Below are positions 1-7,835 of a stretch of 64,000 nt of DNA, one piece after another. Position numbers and translations under genes: made by a program. Source of the stretch: CAMPKL01 sp963805925. Its GTDB lineage: Bacteria > Acidobacteriota > Terriglobia > Bryobacterales > UBA6623. Under the pieces are notes generated by a model that saw nothing but the letters and a program-made list of their open reading frames with translations, had not been told where the DNA came from and made no database searches. The DNA lies in the NCBI GenBank assembly GCA_963805925.1, contig CAWDWB010000002.1:186001-250000 (forward strand), in the 5' to 3' direction. Position 1 is the stretch's first letter. Every line of letters starts with the position of its first letter.

Positions 1-1
1 C

Positions 2-1504
2 GCGCAAACGGTAGCTTTGACGATCGAAGGCGGCCTCAACGAAACCATGATTCGGGGCCAGAACGACGGACGCTTCGTCGTCGGTCTGCAGCTTGGGAAG
101 TGGCTTTCGCCGAAGAACTACCGCACCGAATCGCAAGGAGCGCCGGTTCCCGTCGACATCCCACGCGTTCGCTACGAAGTGCTGAAACGGCAAATTAGAA
201 CCGGCAACGACTCGCCGGTTGCCGATGCCGGCCCCGATCTGTCGGGCGTAGCGGCTGGGGCGGTCACGCTGGACGGCTCTGGGTCGTATGATCCGGACGG
301 CGATCCGATGACCTATCAGTGGACGCAGATCGGCGGCGATGCTGTGGAGTTGACCGGAGCGGATTCAGCGAAGGCTTCGTTCACGGCCGAAGAAGGCAAG
401 GACTACTTCTTCCGTCTGACGGTGCGCGACGACCAGGGCGGCGTCGGTACCGATCGAGTAACGGTCTCGGCGGCCAAGGCGCCTGAGATTATCATCAAGC
501 GCTTCCGGGCCGAGCCGGGTACTGTCGCTCCGGGCGACCTAGTGAACATCACTTGGGAAGTCCAGGGCGCTGATCAAGTAGAAATCAGCGGAATCGGCGT
601 CGTCGGATCGTCCGGGCAGTCCAGTCTGCCGATTACCGAGACGACGGTCTTTACCTTAACGGCGCGCAAGGGCGACCAGACCGTTAGCGAGAGCCAAACG
701 GTTCAAGTGTCGGCTCAGGCACTGCCCAAGATCGCTCAGTTCGGCGCCGCGCCGAGCACGATCGATAGCGGACAGACCTCCATCCTCAGTTGGCAGGTCG
801 ATGGCGCTGACTCGGTGGAGATCAGCGGAATCGGTACGGTTGCGGCCAGCGGATCCATGCCGGTCCAGCCGACGTCGACGACTAGCTACACGCTAACGGC
901 GACGAACTCGGTCGGCGATGCTTCGTCGGTCACGACTGTCTCCGTACGCGGATCTGTCCGTATCATTTCGTTCACCTCAGATAAGCCGACGATCAACAAG
1001 CCGGGCGAGCCGGCCCAGTTGTCGTGGGTTGTTGAGGGCGCCGAGCGCGTCGAACTGGTCAATTTCGGCCAGGTTCAAGCGACTGGTTCCCAAACCGTGA
1101 ACCCCAACGGGCAGACCCTCTACACGCTCATCGCATATGGCTCCTCGGGTGAGGCGACAGCTACGGTGGTCATCGATGTCGAAATCGAAAACCGCTCGCC
1201 GATCGCCAGCGCTTGGGCGGAGTTCGCCGTTATCGGCCAAGAAGGCGACACGAGCGGCTTTGGCGTACTGCACGGCGAGGGATCGTACGATCCCGATACC
1301 GACCCGATTACCTACGAATGGCGACCGGTCGGAACACGTCAAGCGCGGGTCCTCGATCCGAACTCAGTGAGTCCGACCGTGGAATTCTTGGGCGGATTCG
1401 GGAAGTACGAGTTCGAACTCAAGGTCACCGACGACAAGGGCTTCTCGGGATACACCATCGTCACGATCAGCTGGCTGACGGCTGCGGGCGTGCCGATATT
1501 CTAG
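2..1504 (+). CDS. Surface/secreted protein with PKD and Ig-like repeats (5' end outside window)
   Basis: The frame is open from the first bases of the window, so the true start lies upstream; the TTG at 17 is probably not a start. The first ~60 residues contain a short strand-like segment (VVGLQLGKWLSPKNY) that could end a beta-barrel or other beta domain. Next comes a PKD-like domain (nt ~200-480, with GSGSYDPDGDPMTYQW), then three Ig-like repeats of ~79 residues starting near nt 482, 722 and 957. Repeats 1 and 2 share the core VEISGIG; repeat 3 has diverged. A second PKD-like domain (GEGSYDPDTDPITYEW) ends the protein. Such domains usually serve adhesion or spacing outside the cell. No enzymatic motif is visible in the part present. 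Function unknown. Confidence 0.8.
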   Translation, partial: AQTVALTIEGGLNETMIRGQNDGRFVVGLQLGKWLSPKNYRTESQGAPVPVDIPRVRYEVLKRQIRTGNDSPVADAGPDLSGVAAGAVTLDGSGSYDPDGDPMTYQWTQIGGDAVELTGADSAKASFTAEEGKDYFFRLTVRDDQGGVGTDRVTVSAAKAPEIIIKRFRAEPGTVAPGDLVNITWEVQGADQVEISGIGVVGSSGQSSLPITETTVFTLTARKGDQTVSESQTVQVSAQALPKIAQFGAAPSTIDSGQTSILSWQVDGADSVEISGIGTVAASGSMPVQPTSTTSYTLTATNSVGDASSVTTVSVRGSVRIISFTSDKPTINKPGEPAQLSWVVEGAERVELVNFGQVQATGSQTVNPNGQTLYTLIAYGSSGEATATVVIDVEIENRSPIASAWAEFAVIGQEGDTSGFGVLHGEGSYDPDTDPITYEWRPVGTRQARVLDPNSVSPTVEFLGGFGKYEFELKVTDDKGFSGYTIVTISWLTAAGVPIF

Positions 1505-1510
1505 GCAACC

Positions 1511-1549
1511 GGTTACTGGAGGGGTTCTTTGGGACCCCTCCAGGCAACC
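1511..1549. terminator. Bidirectional hairpin between convergent genes
   Basis: Perfect 9-bp stem CTGGAGGGG (1516-1524) / CCCCTCCAG (1535-1543) with a 10-nt loop, extended by GGTT (1511-1514) pairing with AACC (1546-1549). It fills the 45-bp gap between two converging stop codons. There is no long T-run, so termination strength is uncertain. Confidence 0.6.
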
Positions 1550-3160
1550 TCACAATGCGGACAGTGGGCGCTCTTCCGATCCGAAGCGAATACGCAGTTC
1601 CCTGACGCGCTCCGAGGCGGGCAGCCGGACGACTCGCGGCCTGACGATGACGAGTAGGTCCGTGCTGTTCGTTTGTCGCGATCGCTTGCTCAGCAGAGTG
1701 CTCACTACAGGAATTCCAGTCAATCCTAGCGGCGTGTTGCGGGTGGTCCTGGTTTCGTCGATAGCCATGCCGGCGATGATTGCCGACTCGCCTTCGCGTA
1801 GACGTACCTGAGTCTCCAGGGTGCGGTTCACCAAAATGGGTATGCCGTTGACGGACCCGCCAGCGAGCAAATTGAATTCGGTTTGCAGTTGCAACGACAC
1901 CTCACCGGCTCCGTGAACGGACGGGGTGACATTGATGCTCAAGCCGAGGTCCTCGAACGTAACCGACGGCGGCGGCAACTCTGAAGCGACCCCCGGGTCA
2001 TTCGGGTCCACTCCCGATCCGGGCTGGAAGGACGAAGTGACGATCGGGAATCTCTCGCCGATACGAACTTGCGCTTCCTTGCCATCGGTCGCCCGCACCG
2101 ACAGCTGCTGGGCTGTCGAACCTGTCCCGGCGCGTAGTTTGGCAAGCAGCTGCGAGTCTCCGACACCGATGCCGAAGAGCGAGTCGCCTCCTCCTATGAG
2201 GATCTGCCCGCCGCCGGCCGATTCCGGCGGCACGGCGTTCAGAATCGTCGAGTAATTGGTCACCGGGAAAGTTGACGGAAGCGACAGTCCCAGTTCGCGG
2301 TCGCGATCCTGGTTGTAGGCGATCAGTTCGATTTCCAACACGATTTCGGAACTCGGCAGCAGCAGGCGCTCCAAGAGGAGCCGAGCCATTCGCGCCTTAG
2401 CCGGCGAATCTCGAATCGTGACGATGTTCCGCGACGGCACGACGAAGAGTCTGCGGATCTCCAGTGTCTGCTGCACGGCCTGAGCTGCCTCGGTCGCATC
2501 CTGGGGAGTCACTGCTTCCGGGATAGGCACGTTGACCGTGACGACGGGTTCTAACTCGCTGCGTTTGGCCGGCGTGTCGTTCGCGATGAGCGCCAGCTTG
2601 GCCGTCAGGGGAATGACGAACCCTACGGCGACTTCATTGAGTGCGATGACGGCGTCGTCAAAGTCGACATCGTCGAGATTGAAGTTGGTCGGCGTGGAGC
2701 CCTTGAAGCCTTCGTCGAAAATGACGTCGATGCCGTACTCGCGGAAAACACGCTCATAGGCTTCTTGAATCGTGCCGTCGATTCGGAACGAAGAGATCTT
2801 ATGCTCGATTTCGAGCTCCATGGGCCCGAGAGCTTCTTGTAGCGAGTCGTCTCGGTCTAAAAAGTCGGCGGGAGGTACATCAAGCTTCCCGAGTACGCTC
2901 GGAGCTTCCACGGTTTCGCCCGAGGTTCGGATGGCGATGGCTTGCGCCGTGGCGGCGCGCAGACGGTCAGCGGCGCGCAGGTACTTACGATTGTCAGGAG
3001 CGGCTGCACGCGCCTGGAGATACTGCGAATAGGCCTCCAGGTCCCGGCCGCGCTTCTCAGCCGCCTGGCCTAGCTGGAAGTGTTCCTTGGCGGCGTCTTC
3101 GGCCGAGGCGGCCGGCGCCGACAGAAGCGTCAAAACCAGGAGGGATGGGAGAAGCCGCAC
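1550..3160 (-). CDS. Secretin-family outer-membrane protein (GspD/PilQ-like)
   Basis: Secretins form ring-shaped outer-membrane channels for type II secretion, pili or phage export. I chose the GTG at 3160 because it gives a clean signal peptide (MRLLPSLLVLTLLSAPAASA); a TTG at 3196 would add 12 residues. After the signal comes a TPR-like region (to ~residue 75), a short STN/N0-like part (~115-195), a NolW-like part (~200-265) and the C-terminal secretin domain with VRLREGESAIIAGM and the GLTGIPVVSTLLS region near the end. At ~536 aa it is short for GspD, with fewer N domains. No pseudopilin, ATPase or inner-membrane assembly gene is adjacent; the gene upstream is a sensor kinase 56 bp away. 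Family assignment is strong; the machine it serves cannot be told. Confidence 0.85.
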   Translation of the reverse strand: MRLLPSLLVLTLLSAPAASAEDAAKEHFQLGQAAEKRGRDLEAYSQYLQARAAAPDNRKYLRAADRLRAATAQAIAIRTSGETVEAPSVLGKLDVPPADFLDRDDSLQEALGPMELEIEHKISSFRIDGTIQEAYERVFREYGIDVIFDEGFKGSTPTNFNLDDVDFDDAVIALNEVAVGFVIPLTAKLALIANDTPAKRSELEPVVTVNVPIPEAVTPQDATEAAQAVQQTLEIRRLFVVPSRNIVTIRDSPAKARMARLLLERLLLPSSEIVLEIELIAYNQDRDRELGLSLPSTFPVTNYSTILNAVPPESAGGGQILIGGGDSLFGIGVGDSQLLAKLRAGTGSTAQQLSVRATDGKEAQVRIGERFPIVTSSFQPGSGVDPNDPGVASELPPPSVTFEDLGLSINVTPSVHGAGEVSLQLQTEFNLLAGGSVNGIPILVNRTLETQVRLREGESAIIAGMAIDETRTTRNTPLGLTGIPVVSTLLSKRSRQTNSTDLLVIVRPRVVRLPASERVRELRIRFGSEERPLSAL

Positions 3161-3216
3161 TAATAACCTAACGTCCGGACAATCCGACCCGTGCAATCGA
3201 TCTTACTTCTTCGTTG

Positions 3217-4902
3217 CTAGCCGATCCACTCCGAGTCTAGCGGCACGACGACGTGCAGGTTGGACCCGTGCCCGGGGCTGGACTCGACGGAGAGGGAACC
3301 GCCCAGGCTGCGAACACGCTGTTTCACGCTGCGCGGGCCCAAATGCAGGGCGTCCAACTCATCCAGTCCGAACTTGCCGCTGAAGTCATAGCCCCTGCCG
3401 TTGTCGTCCACGGACAAGTGTAGATCGCCGTTCTTGCGTTCCATCGAAAACAGTACATGCGTCGCCTGCGAATGCTTGTAAACATTGTGCAATGCCTCGC
3501 GGGCGATCTTGAGCACCTGGCTCTTGACCTCGCCTGTGGCGGGGAACTCCACGCTAGGATCGGACATCATCGTGATGGCTACGCCGCTCTCTTTTTGAAA
3601 GGCGTCGATCAACCTCTTCGTGGATGCGCGCAGGGATATGTCGTCGGATTCGATCGGCCGCATGCGCAAGATGAACGTGCGCATCTCGGATACCAGCTTT
3701 CTGGAAAAGTCGTATAGCGCGACGAGATCCCGCTCCGCGGCCTCCGGGTCACGTTCGCGTAGCTTGCGAATGATGTTGAGGCGCATCTCGAAGCTGATGA
3801 TGCTTTGCAGCGGGCCGTCGTGAAGATCGTGAGCCATTCTCATCCGCTCGCGCTCGTAAGCCTCGTGCTCGGTTCGGCGAACGACCAGCAGGTGGAGAAT
3901 CGCTTCGCGGAAAAGATGCGAGACCTCGACGAGGCGGCGCATTTGGCCGCTGCTGGCGCCGCCTGGGCTATTGAAGATGAGCAATCTGCCAACGATGTTT
4001 TCGCCCTCGCGCAGTCCGCATCCGACGGCGTTGTAGATCTCCAGGGTTTGGATGATGTACGGATGCAGGTCGAAGTCGCGGTTGGTGCTGCTGCTGTCCT
4101 GGCCCTCGGGCAGTGATACGTCATTGGAGTGAAAATCGAGATTCTTGCCGACGAAGCAGGCCCACTCCTGGCGGCTGTCGAATTCGATCGGCGCTGGGTC
4201 GGAGGCGTCCCGGCGCGGGGGGTAGACGCACAAGGCATAGTAGTCCGCCTTGGGGTCCCAGAACGCCAAGGCGGCCCTGGAGCACTTCAGCCAGACCGTG
4301 AGTTCCTGCAATGCGGACTCAACCGCCACGACGAGTTCCGCTTCGGATTGCCCCGGCGCGCGCACCAGCGCCTCGCCGATTCGACGTTCCAACCGTTGGC
4401 TCTGAATGCTGAAGTAGTACCCAAGGGCGCCGCCGACCATCAACAGGAACAACAGCGAGCTAAAGGAGAACCGATAGTCGCTCGGCGTGCTGACGAACAG
4501 CCGTGTCAGCCAAAACGCCACACTGACGCCGGTGACGACCAGGACCTCTCTGGCTTCGTGCAGCAGCGCCGCCTCGATCACCAGAAAGTAAAACAGCAGC
4601 AGGGCCATGCCTGTTTCGGCACTGGTGCTGAGCAGGGCCAAAGTGGCCATCGCGACCAAGTCGACGGCGAGGATAACTTGCAGGGACCCGCGGATGCGCG
4701 GACTGCGTCGATAAAACAGAAGCGCGGCGCTGTATAAAACGACGACAGCGCCGACGATTGCGCTGATGCTGGCGTCTCCCGTAAGAGCGCCTGCCCCTTC
4801 GATACACAGGTATCCGAGGGTGAGTCCGAAACGGAGCACCGCGAGGTGGGTGACTCGCCGCGCCTGCAGTACGAGCCCGTCTGTAAAACTGTCAACTGGC
4901 AC
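3217..4902 (-). CDS. Membrane sensor histidine kinase (NarX/LiaS-type, HisKA_3)
   Basis: About 160 N-terminal residues are hydrophobic and look like ~6 membrane helices. A GAF-like sensory region follows (~190-335), then the HisKA_3 dimerisation domain with the phosphoacceptor in AHDLHDGPLQSI (His near residue 358), then a HATPase domain with SVDDNGRGYDF and GSLSVESSPGHGS near the C-terminus. The start is GTG. This class normally phosphorylates a NarL-type response regulator, but none lies next to it, so it is an orphan here. It may be co-transcribed with the secretin downstream. The signal sensed is unknown. Confidence 0.9.
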   Translation of the reverse strand: MPVDSFTDGLVLQARRVTHLAVLRFGLTLGYLCIEGAGALTGDASISAIVGAVVVLYSAALLFYRRSPRIRGSLQVILAVDLVAMATLALLSTSAETGMALLLFYFLVIEAALLHEAREVLVVTGVSVAFWLTRLFVSTPSDYRFSFSSLLFLLMVGGALGYYFSIQSQRLERRIGEALVRAPGQSEAELVVAVESALQELTVWLKCSRAALAFWDPKADYYALCVYPPRRDASDPAPIEFDSRQEWACFVGKNLDFHSNDVSLPEGQDSSSTNRDFDLHPYIIQTLEIYNAVGCGLREGENIVGRLLIFNSPGGASSGQMRRLVEVSHLFREAILHLLVVRRTEHEAYERERMRMAHDLHDGPLQSIISFEMRLNIIRKLRERDPEAAERDLVALYDFSRKLVSEMRTFILRMRPIESDDISLRASTKRLIDAFQKESGVAITMMSDPSVEFPATGEVKSQVLKIAREALHNVYKHSQATHVLFSMERKNGDLHLSVDDNGRGYDFSGKFGLDELDALHLGPRSVKQRVRSLGGSLSVESSPGHGSNLHVVVPLDSEWIG

Positions 4903-4936
4903 TGGGGTCGCTGTTCGCTGCCAAGACGAGAACAGA

Positions 4937-4961
4937 CTATCGGCTCGATTCTACCCGATAG
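4937..4961. repeat. Inverted repeat upstream of the sensor kinase
   Basis: Arms CTATCGG (4937-4943) and CCGATAG (4955-4961) separated by 11 nt. It sits between the stop of the minus-strand gene at 5014 and the start of the kinase at 4902. It could be a weak terminator for the former or an operator for the latter; there is no T-run. Confidence 0.3.
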
Positions 4962-5013
4962 CCGATCGCGGCCCGGCTAACTAAGGCTGAATTGAGTCCC
5001 ATTCTAGGAGCGA

Positions 5014-5850
5014 CTAGATGCCCGGTTCCGGTGCGGCAGCCTGTTCAAACTCGACAGTCGCTTCCAGGCTCTGTCCGGTAGGACTCACGTCAAAGTGCAA
5101 GGTGCGCGCGCCCGAGAGCGCGCCCGCGACCGGATCGTAGGTGATCGTGATGTCCGCCTTACCGCCGGGCTGCACTTCCTGCGGCTCGATCTGTACCGTC
5201 AGGCCCTCGGGAAGGCTTCCTACCTGCTCGACTCGGAGGTTGAATCCTGTCGGAGCGTGGCTGGTCAGACTGATGGTTTTGACGGTCGCTTCCGTCAAGC
5301 CGGCAGGGAAAGCGACCTTGGACTCGTCCAGGGTCATCATCCGGCGCATCTCGCTGATAGAGGGGACTTTGACGTCGCCGCCTTGCGGAATCATCGTACC
5401 GGCCGGCTGCCCCAGGGCCGCTGCGGTGCTGGGGCCCGCGATGCCAAACGGCGTCCTGCGCTTATCCGGAGGCGCCAGATGGAGATACCATTCACCGTCG
5501 ATCAGCCTCCATGTGCCGCCAACCGGAACAGGTACCGGCTTGTTCCCCACCATGGGAACAACCGACATGGCCACAATCATCACCCGTGCCGAGCGGAAAT
5601 CGTCGGCCCAGGTGATGCTCTTGATCTCGTGGCCCATGATGCGGCTCTTTTGGATGTTGTAATAGAGCTCCTTGGAATCTTCATCGACGAAATTTTCCGC
5701 TTGCCGGAACTGGCCCGATTGGAAGGCGTTATAAAATGCCGTCACGCGCGCCGTCAAAGATGAAACGAGTTCCTCCGGCGCAGTTTGTTCGAACTGCGCC
5801 GAAGCCACGCTGGACAAGCTGAGCGCAAGGATAAGCAGCAGGCTACGCAT
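5014..5850 (-). CDS. Exported protein of unknown function
   Basis: The ATG at 5850 is preferred over an upstream start at 5898. It has a GGAG site 7 nt upstream and gives the signal peptide MRSLLLILALSLSSVASAQ. The mature N-terminal half (to ~residue 140) resembles small NTF2-like/DUF4440-like folds (TAFYNAFQSGQFRQAENFVD, then GTWRLIDGEWYLH), a resemblance judged by eye. The C-terminal ~90 residues look like an Ig-like beta domain (PEGLTVQIEPQEVQPGGKAD). 278 aa. Probably periplasmic; no enzyme motif recognised. Its upstream neighbour on the same strand is rapZ, 71 bp away. Confidence 0.65.
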   Translation of the reverse strand: MRSLLLILALSLSSVASAQFEQTAPEELVSSLTARVTAFYNAFQSGQFRQAENFVDEDSKELYYNIQKSRIMGHEIKSITWADDFRSARVMIVAMSVVPMVGNKPVPVPVGGTWRLIDGEWYLHLAPPDKRRTPFGIAGPSTAAALGQPAGTMIPQGGDVKVPSISEMRRMMTLDESKVAFPAGLTEATVKTISLTSHAPTGFNLRVEQVGSLPEGLTVQIEPQEVQPGGKADITITYDPVAGALSGARTLHFDVSPTGQSLEATVEFEQAAAPEPGI

Positions 5851-5921
5851 ACGAGAACTCCATTGATTGTAATGGATTCGACGTATGCGACTGCCCATTC
5901 GGTTGTATCCCTTTGCAGGAT

Positions 5922-6809
5922 TTATTGGCCCTTGGCAATGTCTCGATGGACGATCTTGGCGACATGGCCGGCCGCATCCAGCCGCCGCCGAACCTCCTCC
6001 GAGATCATCACCGACCGATGACGGCCGCCCGTGCAGCCAATACTGATCGTCAGGTAGCTCTTGCCCTCGGCGGCATAGTGGGGGATGAGATAGTTCAGCA
6101 AATCCGAGACGCGTGCGATGAATTCGTGCGTCTGAGGGAACGACGAGACATAGTCAATGACCGTCTGGTCGTGACCCGTCATTTCCTTTCCGCCCGGAAG
6201 GTAATGCGGATTCGGCAGAAAACGGACATCGAAGACCATATCGCTGTCAATTGGTACCCCGTGTTTGAAGCCGAAACTCTCCAGCGTCACCAGCAGGACC
6301 GGCTTGCGGGCCATCTCGCCGAAGCGATCCGTGATCATGCGGCGAAGGTCGTGGATGTTGTGCCGCGAGGTGTCGACCGTTAAGTCGGCAAGAGCTTGGA
6401 TCGAGGCCAACTGATCGCGTTCCGTGCGGATCTGATCCAACACCGAATCGGATTGTCCAAGCGGATGCGGACGTCGCGTCTCGCTGAATCGCCGTTGTAG
6501 GACTTCATCGCTGGCGGTAAGAAAAAGCAGGGTTGTCGGCGCTTCTTTTTTTAACTCCGCCAGTACTTCGGGAAACTTTCGCAGTCCAACCCCTTCCCGG
6601 ACGTCGACTACCAGCGCGGCGCGCTTAATTTCGTCTGAGGAGCGGCATAGTTCGACGAACTTGGGGATCAGTTCAACCGGTAGGTTGTCGACCGCGTAGT
6701 AGTCAAGGTCTTCAAAGACCCGCAAAGCCGTCCCCTTGCCCGAGCCGCTCAGCCCAGTCAGGATGACGTATTCAGCGTTGCTCGTTTCGGTCGTCGGACG
6801 ATCAGACAT
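5922..6809 (-). CDS. rapZ: RapZ/YvcJ family nucleotide-binding RNase adapter
   Basis: P-loop protein of 295 aa, the usual family length. Walker A is GLSGSGKG at residues 19-26, a Walker B-like LVVDVREG lies near residue 67, and the family C-terminal motif CTGGRHRSVM is near residue 258. In E. coli RapZ delivers the sRNA GlmZ to RNase E and so controls glucosamine-6-phosphate synthase; in Firmicutes the homologue affects competence. The usual partners (PTS/HPr, ptsN) are not next to it here, so the local role is inferred only from family. A TATACT -10-like box lies ~30 bp upstream of the ATG. Confidence 0.93.
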   Translation of the reverse strand: MSDRPTTETSNAEYVILTGLSGSGKGTALRVFEDLDYYAVDNLPVELIPKFVELCRSSDEIKRAALVVDVREGVGLRKFPEVLAELKKEAPTTLLFLTASDEVLQRRFSETRRPHPLGQSDSVLDQIRTERDQLASIQALADLTVDTSRHNIHDLRRMITDRFGEMARKPVLLVTLESFGFKHGVPIDSDMVFDVRFLPNPHYLPGGKEMTGHDQTVIDYVSSFPQTHEFIARVSDLLNYLIPHYAAEGKSYLTISIGCTGGRHRSVMISEEVRRRLDAAGHVAKIVHRDIAKGQ

Positions 6810-6910
6810 GGGGCGCTAAGTTCCGCGAAACGCTTCCAGTATAGGGGCGCCGCGGGACTCTCCGCAGTTCCTCGGATCAGTCCGTCGACTACCTCAGGTA
6901 CCCTGGGAAA

Positions 6911-7753
6911 GTGGCGGAGAACAGCGTAAGAAGCTCAATTGGGGATGAGGAATCCCTGCCGTCGCTCGCGGATTTCGGCTGGTTCGATGAGGGCAGCGGC
7001 ACGCCGATTCTTTTCCTGCACAGTTCCGGCGCGTCCCGTCGGCAGTGGGCGCGGCTCAGGGAACCATGGCGGGACCGTTACCGTGCGCTCGGTCTCGACC
7101 TGTGGGGCTACGGAGAAACTCCTTTGCCGCCGCAGCCGGGCGCCTTTCATCTAGGCCGCGAAGTCGAGTTGGCGCGATCCTTGCTGGGTCGAATCGACGA
7201 ACCATTTCACATCGTTGGCCATAGTTACGGGGGCGCCGTCGGGCTGCGTCTGGCCTTGGATTTCCCGGACCAAGTCCTCAGCGTCAGCGTGCACGAGCCC
7301 GTCTTATTTCACCTACTGCGCCAGCAGCAGTGCAGGGAGGAATGGGAAGAGATCTCGCGGGTCTCTGGTGAAGTGCTGCGCTTGATCAACCAGCAGGACC
7401 TATCCGGCGGCGCAAGAGTATTCGTGGACTATTGGAATGGGGAAGGAGCTTGGCGCAGTCTTACGGCCGACCAGCAGGAACGCACGGCAACCGCCGCCCG
7501 GAAGGCGCCGCTCGATTTTGCGGCGTTGTTCCGGGAATCGGATCCGCTGAGCCGTTTTGGAGACCTAGCGGGAAAGGTGCTCCTCACGGTCGGCGAGAGT
7601 ACCCGAGCGCCGGCCGCGAAGGTCGCGGCGCTGCTCGGCGGCGTTTTGGGGCCCGGATCGCTTCACATGATTCCGGGCGCCGGGCACATGGCGCCCATCA
7701 CCGCGCCCGAACGGATTCGTCCGCTGGTTGAAGAGCGCATTCAGCTGGGCTAG
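6911..7753 (+). CDS. Alpha/beta-hydrolase
   Basis: 280 aa with the alpha/beta-hydrolase layout: oxyanion segment ILFLHSSGASR (~residue 32), nucleophile elbow GHSYGGA with Ser105, and a C-terminal histidine in GAGHMAPIT (~residue 260). There is no signal peptide, so it is probably cytoplasmic. The start is a GTG with a modest GGGA site. The substrate cannot be deduced; members include esterases, haloalkane-type and C-C bond hydrolases. It stands alone between divergent rapZ and htpG. Confidence 0.85.
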   Translation: MAENSVRSSIGDEESLPSLADFGWFDEGSGTPILFLHSSGASRRQWARLREPWRDRYRALGLDLWGYGETPLPPQPGAFHLGREVELARSLLGRIDEPFHIVGHSYGGAVGLRLALDFPDQVLSVSVHEPVLFHLLRQQQCREEWEEISRVSGEVLRLINQQDLSGGARVFVDYWNGEGAWRSLTADQQERTATAARKAPLDFAALFRESDPLSRFGDLAGKVLLTVGESTRAPAAKVAALLGGVLGPGSLHMIPGAGHMAPITAPERIRPLVEERIQLG

Positions 7754-7775
7754 TTTCACTGGATTGGCGTCACGT

Positions 7776-7794
7776 AGTAGAATAATATTCTACT
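7776..7794. promoter_or_regulatory. 19-bp palindrome upstream of htpG (candidate operator)
   Basis: AGTAGAATA-A-TATTCTACT: 9-bp arms around a single central base, 42 bp before the htpG GTG, in an AT-rich patch that stands out from its surroundings. A TTGGCG at 7764-7769 could act as -35 with the -10 inside the palindrome. It is not the CIRCE element (TTAGCACTC-N9-GAGTGCTAA) normally tied to HrcA control. The regulator is unknown; PerR/Fur-like or BlaI-like proteins bind sites of this general shape. Confidence 0.5.
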
Positions 7795-7835
7795 CACAAT
7801 ATCTGACTGTATTACGCTCAACTCGGAGGTTGACT

